9,212 bases of DNA from Longimicrobiales bacterium (GTDB lineage Bacteria; Gemmatimonadota; Gemmatimonadetes; Longimicrobiales; Gaopeijiaceae), in assembly GCA_028280205.1 (NCBI GenBank), contig JANQME010000365.1, positions 1 to 9,212 of the forward strand, read 5' to 3'. The notes under the pieces were generated by a model. That model saw nothing but the letters and a program-made list of their open reading frames with translations, was not told the origin of the DNA and ran no database searches. How positions within the stretch are numbered: position 1 is the stretch's first letter; every line of letters starts with the position of its first letter. Below, in pieces: positions 1 to 5,641 of this stretch. The position numbers and the translations under genes were made by a program.

Positions 1-1379
1 GGTCCGACTTTGGTCTCTGGCCGGAGATCGCGGTCGGCGGGCGAACGGTCCTCGCGGCGATAGCGATCACCGCCTTCGTCACCGCGGTCTTCGGTCTGAT
101 GCCGGTGGTGCAGGCGCGGAGTCCACAGCTTCGGTGGCTTCTGGTGGGTGGTTCACGGATCGTCGGTCAGAGCGGCCACGGACTGCGTAAGCTGCTCCTG
201 GTCGGGCAGGTGGCGATGGTGACGGTCCTGCTCTTCGTCTCCGGCCTCCTGGTCCGGAGCTACGAGCACCTGGAGGGCCTGAGTCCGGGCTTCGACGCCG
301 ATGACGTCCTGATCGCGCAGTTCTCGCTCGACGACGCGCGATACGCCGACGCCGAGGCGGTGCATCGGCTGTTCGACCGGAGCCTGGAGGCGATCCGACG
401 GATCCCGGGCGTCGCGTCCGCCGCCGTATCACTCACCCTGCCCTACGAGCGGGCGCTCAACACGCGCATCGGACCCGCGGGTGAGGAGCGCCTCCGCCTC
501 ACCAACTTCGTGTACGTCACGCCCGGCTACGTCGAGACGCTCCGGATCCCCGTCGTCCGGGGCCGCGCCATCGGCGACGAGGATCGAGTGGGTGCCGCCC
601 GCGTGGCTCTGGTGAACGAGGCCTGGGTCACGGCCAACCTCGGGGGTCGCGACGCCGTTGGCCGCCGCATCGAAGAGGGGTTCTTCGGCGGCGAGCCCAT
701 CACCGTCGTGGGTGTGGTGGGCAACGTCCAGCAGGCCGCGGGCTGGGGCACCAACACACAGCCCGTATGGGAGACACCCACGGTCTACGTCCCGGCCGCC
801 CAGACCGGCGACCACCTTCTGCGCCAGGTCCACACGTCGTTCCCGCCGAGCTGGATCATCCGCGGCACGAGCGGCTCGATCGACCTCGCGACCGAGGCCC
901 GGGAGGTGTTCGCAACCCTCGACCCCATGCTCCCCGTCGCCCGGATCTCGTCCCTCGGGGAAGTCATGAGCGGCGCCTTCGCCCGACAGCGCCTCGAAGC
1001 GTCGTTTCTCCTGCTCGTGGCCGCGTTCGCACTCCTGCTCGCCGGGATCGGTCTCTACGGAATCGTCGCGCACGAGGTGCTCGAGCGACGCACCGAGATG
1101 GGCGTCCGCATGGCGCTCGGCTCGAGCCCGGGGCGAGCCGCCTGGGCCGTCGGCATCGGTGGTGTGCGTCTCGCGCTCACGGGGCTGGCGGCGGGCGCGG
1201 TCGTCGCGGTCGGGGTCGGACGTGTCATCCGGGGGATGATCTGGGGCATCAATCCGTACGATCCCACCACGCTCACCGCGCTGGTCGTGATCCTGGCTGT
1301 GGTGGCCGGGGTAGCCAGCTTCCTTCCGGCGGCCCGGGTGAGTCGGCTCGATCCGGCGCGGGTGCTCAGGGAGGGGTAG
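1..1379 (+). CDS. ADOP/MacB-like FtsX permease, C-terminal half (5'-truncated by window edge)
   Basis: The frame is open from base 3 to the TAG at 1377-1379, giving 458 visible residues. The first in-frame ATG (99) is internal: the residues before it are a hydrophobic helix running into a GLMPVVQARS motif, the normal end of the first FtsX domain of a duplicated permease. Then come a membrane helix (about residues 61-84), a large extracytoplasmic MacB-like domain with the signatures ITVVGVVGNV and PTVYVP, and a terminal FtsX domain with three helices (about 333-356, 385-407, 423-442). The cytoplasmic coupling motif EMGVRMALGS follows the first of these, and the protein ends RLDPARVLREG. By family knowledge this is an inner-membrane permease of the orphan class with no dedicated ATPase; the cargo is unknown. 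It converges on the next gene with a 17-bp gap and no visible terminator. Whether it carries the N-terminal prefix domain of its paralogues cannot be seen. Confidence 0.9.
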   Translation, partial: SDFGLWPEIAVGGRTVLAAIAITAFVTAVFGLMPVVQARSPQLRWLLVGGSRIVGQSGHGLRKLLLVGQVAMVTVLLFVSGLLVRSYEHLEGLSPGFDADDVLIAQFSLDDARYADAEAVHRLFDRSLEAIRRIPGVASAAVSLTLPYERALNTRIGPAGEERLRLTNFVYVTPGYVETLRIPVVRGRAIGDEDRVGAARVALVNEAWVTANLGGRDAVGRRIEEGFFGGEPITVVGVVGNVQQAAGWGTNTQPVWETPTVYVPAAQTGDHLLRQVHTSFPPSWIIRGTSGSIDLATEAREVFATLDPMLPVARISSLGEVMSGAFARQRLEASFLLLVAAFALLLAGIGLYGIVAHEVLERRTEMGVRMALGSSPGRAAWAVGIGGVRLALTGLAAGAVVAVGVGRVIRGMIWGINPYDPTTLTALVVILAVVAGVASFLPAARVSRLDPARVLREG

Positions 1380-1396
1380 TCGGAAGCCGCGCCGCG

Positions 1397-4060
1397 TCAG
1401 ACCTCTTTGAGTACCTCGATCGGACGGATCCTCAGCGCCCGGAGCAGCGGGGGCAGGCAGGCGATCAGTCCGGTCCCGATGGTTGCCAGCGAGGCGACGG
1501 CGAGCAGTGTGACCTGACCGATCTCGTGTATGGCAGGGTCGTCGGCCAGGGAGAGCTCGAGATCCAAGACGCCGCGGAGGAGGAGCCCGGCGATCACACC
1601 GATCGTGAGCTGAACGAAGGCACGACGCCCGATCGCGGTTACGATGCTCTGCACCTGCGCGCCCAGCGCGGTCCTGATGCCGATCTCGCGCCTTCGTTCC
1701 GAGACGGTGAACGAAACGAGGGCGAAGAGTCCGGCGGCGGACAGAACGACGGCTACGGCGGCGATCACCGTCGCCAGTACTCCGCTCCAGAACCAGCCGA
1801 CGCGAACGTCGGAGGCCCGGACGAGATCCGGCACGGTCATGGGATCCTCGATGATCGCGTCGGCGTCCACCGAAGCCGTGATCCTGCGCAGCTCGGGGAT
1901 GAAGGAGACCGGGTCCGTACCCAGATGGACCGCCAGCCGAACCGGGTTCAGCTCACCGAGCGCCACGGGCAGGTAGAGACCGGCGTCGCGATCCGGGTTC
2001 ATCTCGTTCATGCCCAGGTGCCCCACGACGCCCACGATCTCGAGCCAGGGCCGCGGCTCCTCATCCTCGGGCACCCACAGGCGGACGCGCTGTCCGACGG
2101 GGTCACGCCCCCGAAGGGCGTCCTCGACGAACGACTCGTTGACGACGACGGCCGTCCGGCCATCTCCTTGCAGGGCGACGACGTCGGCCCGGTTAAAGCC
2201 ACGCCCCCAAACGGGTGCTTGTCCGAGAGCACGGAAAAAGTCGATATGGACGGACGCGATCCGTACCTCGAACGATCCCTCGTCCGCGCCTTCCACCTCC
2301 ACCACGGTAGAGGTGTGGTCTTCGCCCGGCAGACGCGATCCCAGCGCCACGCCACGGACACCGGACTCGTCCGAGAGCCGACGCAGCAGCTCTCCCTGGG
2401 CCGTGCGCACGCGCGTCCGATAGGCCGTCGTATCCTCCTCCACGACCGCGGACCCGGAAGCACCGAAGGGGAGCTGCAGCGTCGCCGTCAGGTACTCGTC
2501 GGGCGCAATCGCCATGCCGTCTTCGGGGTCCTGCAGCACGCTCGGTATGATCTGCCCGCCGATCGCGAGAAAGGTCGTGGCCAGCGCGACCTCGGCCACG
2601 ATGAGCAGCGTGGCCAATCCACCGAAGCGGATGCCCGAGACCCCGGCCGACGCACGCTGGAGGCTGCCCTGCACGCCCCGGCTCGTGGCCTTGAGGGCGG
2701 GCAGCACACCGGCGACACCCGCGCTCAGGGTTGCGAGTCCCAGCGCCGTGAGCGCCGTATGCCAGGTCACCCCGAGGTCGAGCCAGAAGGGCATGTCCTG
2801 CGGCCCGAGGGCCGCTTCGATCCGGGTGGCGACGAAGTCGCCCGTCATCAGTCCGAAGCCGGCTCCGAGAACCGCGAGGACGAGCGCTTCCGTGAAGAGC
2901 TGCCCTACGATGCGTGCGCGGTTGGCACCCAGCGCCGTGCGCACGGCGATCTCACCCCGACGCGTCGCCGTTCGAGCGAGGATGAGAATCCCCACGTTCC
3001 CGCACGCAATGACGAGGAGCAGCAGGGCAAGAGACTGCAGAACCCAGAACATCGGACTGGCAAGGACATCGCTGCCGGCCACGAGGGAGGCCCGTGCGCT
3101 CAACGACCCGTGCGTGACGGGTTGCTCCGTCGCGAGGCGGAGGCTGATGGCGTTCAGCTCGACATTCGCTTGCGCGATCGTGACCCCTTCGGCCAGGCGT
3201 CCGTAGACGCCCACCCATGGACCCGAGCCCCAGTCGTGCCGAAGTGGATCCGCCCGGAACGGGATCCAGAAGTGGTCCCGGTGCGGGAAGAGGAAGCCCT
3301 CGGGCATGACGCCCACGACTTCGTGTCGGACACTGCCAACGAGGATCCTGCGTCCGATCACGTCCGGAGCCCCCGCGAGGCGGGACGTCCACAGGTCGTG
3401 GCTGATCACGACGACGTCGGGCGCCCCGGGCACCTCGTCCGCCTCGTGGAGCGGACGCCCGAGATGGGGAGCGACCCTCAACAGCTCGAAGAGCGAAGCC
3501 GTCATGGCCGAACCACGGACAGGTGAAGCCCTTCCCTCTTCGGCGCCGATGTTTCTCGTCTCTGCGCTCGCAGCGCCCAACTCGACGAAGCTCTCGAGCT
3601 CCTCACGCCAGAGGCGATAGTCGCGGAGCTGCCGCTCCATCGCGCGCGAGCGCTCCAGGTCCACGGTCTGGATCCGCAGGATGCGGTCCCCTTCATCGAA
3701 GGGAAGCTCGGCCGAGAAGACCTGAGCCAGATGGATGGGGATCATCCCCACCGGGATCCCCGCGGAGAGCGCGAAGACGGCTACGCCCGTGAGCGCTGGC
3801 TGCCTCCTCAACATGCGGAGACCGAGCTTGAGGTCGAGCAGAGAGACACCGATCCGCGGAGGACGGGCAAGACTCCACGCGGAGGCGAGGGTGTTGCGCA
3901 GGTAGCGCCGGCTAGCGCGGAATCGTGTGAGCCCACGCCCCACGTCGCGGCCCCATGCCTCATCCAGATCCCCCAGCACATAGGGTGCCTCCGCACCCCG
4001 TACGAGCCGGGCGGCGAGCCACCGGAGGATCCCGGGCGGACGGGACGGTCGCCGAGGCAC
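1397..4060 (-). CDS. ADOP-family duplicated permease with N-terminal prefix domain
   Basis: An 887-residue inner-membrane protein. Residues about 10-65 are a soluble prefix (LVRGAEAPYVLGDLDEAWGR, then RRYLRN) of the kind placed before ADOP permeases that follow PadR genes. The rest is a tandem FtsX/MacB architecture with eight predicted helices: about 88-114, 336-362, 387-410, 432-456, 479-503, 759-784, 813-833 and 848-870. Two extracytoplasmic domains lie at about 115-335 and 504-758. Each half has the coupling motif (EIAVRTALGA near 370-379 and EIGIRTALGA near 792-801), and the first half has the MacB-like VVGVMPEGFLFP. Length and layout fit the ADOP family. The start is GTG, two bases after the PadR stop, with a CGGAG ribosome site eight bases upstream, so it is co-transcribed and probably translationally coupled with the regulator. 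No ATPase is nearby; transport direction and substrate are unknown. Confidence 0.93.
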   Translation of the reverse strand: MPRRPSRPPGILRWLAARLVRGAEAPYVLGDLDEAWGRDVGRGLTRFRASRRYLRNTLASAWSLARPPRIGVSLLDLKLGLRMLRRQPALTGVAVFALSAGIPVGMIPIHLAQVFSAELPFDEGDRILRIQTVDLERSRAMERQLRDYRLWREELESFVELGAASAETRNIGAEEGRASPVRGSAMTASLFELLRVAPHLGRPLHEADEVPGAPDVVVISHDLWTSRLAGAPDVIGRRILVGSVRHEVVGVMPEGFLFPHRDHFWIPFRADPLRHDWGSGPWVGVYGRLAEGVTIAQANVELNAISLRLATEQPVTHGSLSARASLVAGSDVLASPMFWVLQSLALLLLVIACGNVGILILARTATRRGEIAVRTALGANRARIVGQLFTEALVLAVLGAGFGLMTGDFVATRIEAALGPQDMPFWLDLGVTWHTALTALGLATLSAGVAGVLPALKATSRGVQGSLQRASAGVSGIRFGGLATLLIVAEVALATTFLAIGGQIIPSVLQDPEDGMAIAPDEYLTATLQLPFGASGSAVVEEDTTAYRTRVRTAQGELLRRLSDESGVRGVALGSRLPGEDHTSTVVEVEGADEGSFEVRIASVHIDFFRALGQAPVWGRGFNRADVVALQGDGRTAVVVNESFVEDALRGRDPVGQRVRLWVPEDEEPRPWLEIVGVVGHLGMNEMNPDRDAGLYLPVALGELNPVRLAVHLGTDPVSFIPELRRITASVDADAIIEDPMTVPDLVRASDVRVGWFWSGVLATVIAAVAVVLSAAGLFALVSFTVSERRREIGIRTALGAQVQSIVTAIGRRAFVQLTIGVIAGLLLRGVLDLELSLADDPAIHEIGQVTLLAVASLATIGTGLIACLPPLLRALRIRPIEVLKEV

Positions 4061-4062
4061 GT

Positions 4063-4395
4063 TCAGGACTCCGCCAACTCGATGAGCTTGGGAAGGAGCC
4101 CCCCCGCCATGGCCTGCACCGTCTCGTAGGTCGATCGGAGGGCGCGCGCACCGGCAGGCTCCACGCGATAGAACTTTCGAGGGCGTCCCACGCGCCCTTC
4201 GGTGGGCTCGCCGACGCGTGAAGAGACGAACCCCCGACCCTGCAGCCGACCGAGCGCGGTGTAGATGGCCCCGGAGGATACCTCCCGACCCGTCCGTTCC
4301 TCGATATTCTCGCGAATCGAGACCCCGTATGCGTCGTCGCCGAGGTCGAGCACGGAGAAGAGGATGAGTTGCTCGAACTCGCCAAGGTAGCCCAC
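4063..4395 (-). CDS. PadR-family transcriptional regulator (copy 1)
   Basis: A 110-residue protein with the compact PadR fold: an N-terminal helix (EFEQLILFSVL), a winged helix-turn-helix with the family signature DAYGVSIRENIEERTGREVSSGAIYTALGRLQGRGFV (residues 21-57; recognition helix about 39-52), a wing with GRPRKFYRVEPAG (70-82), and a C-terminal dimerisation helix (about 83-108). The start is GTG at 4395-4393, supported by a GGAGG ribosome site six bases upstream. PadR proteins are usually repressors that bind small hydrophobic ligands or drugs and release their operator. The gene is first in an operon with the permease at 4060-1397. Its promoter at 4451-4479 contains an element also found upstream of the second PadR gene, suggesting autoregulation (inference). 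It looks about two-thirds identical to the PadR protein at 8193-8525 and has the same length. Confidence 0.95.
   Translation of the reverse strand: MGYLGEFEQLILFSVLDLGDDAYGVSIRENIEERTGREVSSGAIYTALGRLQGRGFVSSRVGEPTEGRVGRPRKFYRVEPAGARALRSTYETVQAMAGGLLPKLIELAES
4069..4073 (-). promoter_or_regulatory. Ribosome binding site of the minus-strand ADOP permease
   Basis: On the minus strand this reads CGGAG, eight bases before the GTG at 4060. It lies inside the last codons of the PadR gene, as expected for translational coupling across the two-base intergenic gap. Confidence 0.65.
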
Positions 4396-4401
4396 GCGTG
4401 G

Positions 4402-4406
4402 CCTCC
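4402..4406 (-). promoter_or_regulatory. Ribosome binding site of PadR copy 1
   Basis: On the minus strand this reads GGAGG, six bases before the GTG start at 4395. It decides this non-ATG start, which also gives a protein exactly as long as the second PadR protein. Confidence 0.8.
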
Positions 4407-4450
4407 GTTCGGAATCGGGAACCGACCTCCAGCCGGTCTCCCCCGCGCTG

Positions 4451-4479
4451 ATTATATCACACTGTAGTTAAACAGGCAA
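4451..4479 (-). promoter_or_regulatory. Sigma-70-type promoter of the PadR-permease operon
   Basis: On the minus strand a -35 box TTGCCT (4479-4474; 4 of 6 consensus bases) is followed by a 17-bp spacer and a perfect -10 box TATAAT (4456-4451). This is the optimal spacing, and the patch is conspicuously AT-rich in otherwise GC-rich DNA. It lies 55 bases upstream of the PadR GTG start. The spacer is almost entirely occupied by the operator-like element at 4459-4473, so a repressor bound there would directly exclude RNA polymerase. Confidence 0.75.
4459..4473 (-). promoter_or_regulatory. Candidate PadR operator, copy 1
   Basis: On the minus strand this reads GTTTAACTACAGTGT. The same 15-mer with a single difference (GTTTAACTACATTGT) is found upstream of the other PadR gene and, on reading the window, nowhere else. 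It contains two small hyphenated palindromes, GTT-T-AAC and ACA-N-TGT, as expected for a dimeric winged-helix repressor. It sits between the -35 and -10 boxes. That PadR binds it is inferred from position and conservation. Confidence 0.6.
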
Positions 4480-4642
4480 CGGCGAGGTCCGGGCGGTCGT
4501 GGTCGTTGCGGAGCGCGACGCCCGCCCCTATCCATGCTCCTACGGCGCGCTTCACGCCGAACCTCGGCCGACCCACCCCGGCAGGGTCCGCACTCGCGAG
4601 GCAAAGGGGAAAACGGATTCCTCGAGGCGCTGACATCTCAGT

Positions 4643-4682
4643 CACCCGCTCGGGTGGATCCGCTGGGGGGACGATCCCGAGC
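4643..4682 (+). repeat. Two overlapping, mutually exclusive inverted repeats upstream of the Clp_N gene
   Basis: One inverted repeat is CACCCG-CT-CGGGTG (4643-4656). The other is GCTCGGG (4648-4654) with CCCGAGC (4676-4682), which can gain a GATC/GATC pairing (4657-4660 with 4673-4676) across a bulge. They share the CTCGGG segment, so only one can form at a time. The second ends 14 bases before the ATG at 4697, next to the weak ribosome site. They could act as an operator or as an RNA structure controlling translation, or be chance in GC-rich DNA. Confidence 0.3.
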
Positions 4683-4696
4683 CGCCGGGGACTGAC

Positions 4697-5641
4697 ATGA
4701 CAGCGCGCAAGCGGTTCAAGCAGCTGGTCCGCGCCCGCATGGCCAAGACGGGCGAGTCGTACGTAACCGCGCTTCGGCACCTCGAAGCCCGGCAAGGAAT
4801 GCCTCCTTCGACGCGACGCGTGAGGAAGGCGGACCTCGGGCTGACGCTTCACGTTCCGGTCACCTGGGTCGAGTCCGTCCCCGAGCTGCGGAACAGCCTC
4901 GACGAGGTGCTGCGGCTCGCGTCCGATGAAGAGCCGCACGCCCGTCGGTGCATCCTCCTCTGGACGCCGAAGGAGGACGATCCGAACACCCGTCGCCTCG
5001 CGCGGCAGGCTCTGAAGGAGCAACTCGCTCAGCTCGACGACCCGCGGTCCGAGGAGGCCACGTACGGAGGACGCGCTGCCCGGCGGCTCACAGGCACCCG
5101 CACCTCGGGTGACGTGACCTGGCACGTGGTGCGGTTCTTCGTGGAGTGCGAGGACCGGACGCTGGATCTCTCGTTCGAGTCGGTCGACGGCGAGCGAGAC
5201 CACGACCTCTTCGAGGAAATCGTGGAGTCCCTCGAGATCGGACCGCCGGCCGATCGCGGCCTCGTCGAAGAGATGGCGCTCTTCCGCTACAGCGGCTCGG
5301 CCCGTCGCGCCGTCCGCCGCGCGGCCGACATCGCCCGGGCGGCCGACCCCATGGTGCTCAGCCTCGATCATCTGCTCCGCAGCCTGGCGCAGACACCCGA
5401 AGGCGACGCAGTCACCGTCGTGCTGGGCGCCCTCGGCGTAGACATCTCGCGCCTCGACGGTCCGCAGCCCATCGCTCGACGGGACGAGTTCAATGAGCCG
5501 GTTCACGTCGGACCGGAGCTGTACCGGGTCCTCACTCGCGAAGCGCAACGGATGGCGGTCACGAGCGTGAAGCCGGTCGACATCCTGTCGGCGATCGTGC
5601 ACGGGATGCCGGACGCGCTCGCCGAGTGGAGAGCCCAATGA
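4697..5641 (+). CDS. ATPase-less Clp N-domain protein with N-terminal TGESY motif
   Basis: A 314-residue protein with no signal peptide or membrane helix, so probably cytoplasmic. Three parts are visible. Residues 1-34 are basic and helical with RARMAKTGESYVTALRHL, a pattern I associate with short uncharacterised bacterial proteins. Residues about 47-182 look like an alpha/beta domain (LGLTLHVPVTW, later TWHVVRFFVE and LFEEIVESLEI) resembling PsbP/LpqN/DUF1795-type folds; this is weak. Residues about 197-312 resemble a double Clp_N repeat: SARRAVRRAADIARAADPMVLSLDHLLRSL...VLGALGVDISRL, then LYRVLTREAQRMAVTSVKPVDILSAIV. Clp_N domains bind substrates or adaptors in ClpA/B/C, but no Walker motif or AAA+ module follows here. 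Stand-alone Clp_N proteins such as mycobacterial ClpC2 are precedents for adaptor or decoy roles. The ATG has a weak GGGGA site; the stop overlaps the next start as ATGA, implying coupled synthesis with a permease. The exact function is unknown. Confidence 0.8.
   Translation: MTARKRFKQLVRARMAKTGESYVTALRHLEARQGMPPSTRRVRKADLGLTLHVPVTWVESVPELRNSLDEVLRLASDEEPHARRCILLWTPKEDDPNTRRLARQALKEQLAQLDDPRSEEATYGGRAARRLTGTRTSGDVTWHVVRFFVECEDRTLDLSFESVDGERDHDLFEEIVESLEIGPPADRGLVEEMALFRYSGSARRAVRRAADIARAADPMVLSLDHLLRSLAQTPEGDAVTVVLGALGVDISRLDGPQPIARRDEFNEPVHVGPELYRVLTREAQRMAVTSVKPVDILSAIVHGMPDALAEWRAQ
5628..5633 (+). promoter_or_regulatory. Ribosome binding site deciding the start of the third permease
   Basis: GGAGAG lies just upstream of the ATG at 5638, with GGAG six bases away. 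It favours this ATG over the in-frame GTG at 5626, which would place the site inside the coding sequence. The ATG overlaps the preceding stop as ATGA. Confidence 0.7.

Larger units (their letters stand above)
4396..4696. other. Divergent intergenic region between the PadR operon and the Clp_N operon
   Basis: About 300 bases separate two divergent start codons. The PadR side holds a clear promoter and operator. The middle part (about 4480-4600) is GC-rich with nothing I can identify; the short plus-strand ORF in it has no coding character. The last 60 bases before the Clp_N start contain overlapping inverted repeats (4643-4682) and only a weak ribosome site, GGGGA at 4687-4691. No convincing plus-strand sigma-70 promoter is visible, so transcription of the rightward operon may start from the AT-rich island around 4451-4473 or use another sigma factor. 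Confidence 0.6.

Noticed and set aside
1380..1396. Bidirectional terminator in the convergent gap
   Set aside because: The 17 bases contain no stem-loop with a T tract on either strand.
767..3526. 919-codon plus-strand open frame antisense to the minus-strand permease
   Set aside because: It begins inside the first permease and runs opposite the second. The translation is Asp/Arg/Gly/Glu-rich with no hydrophobic segments or recognisable domain, as typical for shadow frames in GC-rich DNA, while the minus-strand frame is a clear ADOP protein.
4506..4534. TTGCGG, 17-bp spacer, TATCCA as a promoter for the Clp_N operon
   Set aside because: The -10 box matches consensus at only three positions in GC-rich DNA and nothing else supports it.
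4506..4700. 64-codon open frame in the divergent intergenic region
   Set aside because: No ribosome site, a low-complexity Arg/Pro/Ser/Gly composition, no recognisable motif, and it overlaps the start of the Clp_N gene.
5626..5637. GTG at 5626 as the start of the third permease
   Set aside because: The ATG at 5638 has a GGAG site at the right distance and overlaps the preceding stop as ATGA. The GTG lacks a clear ribosome site.
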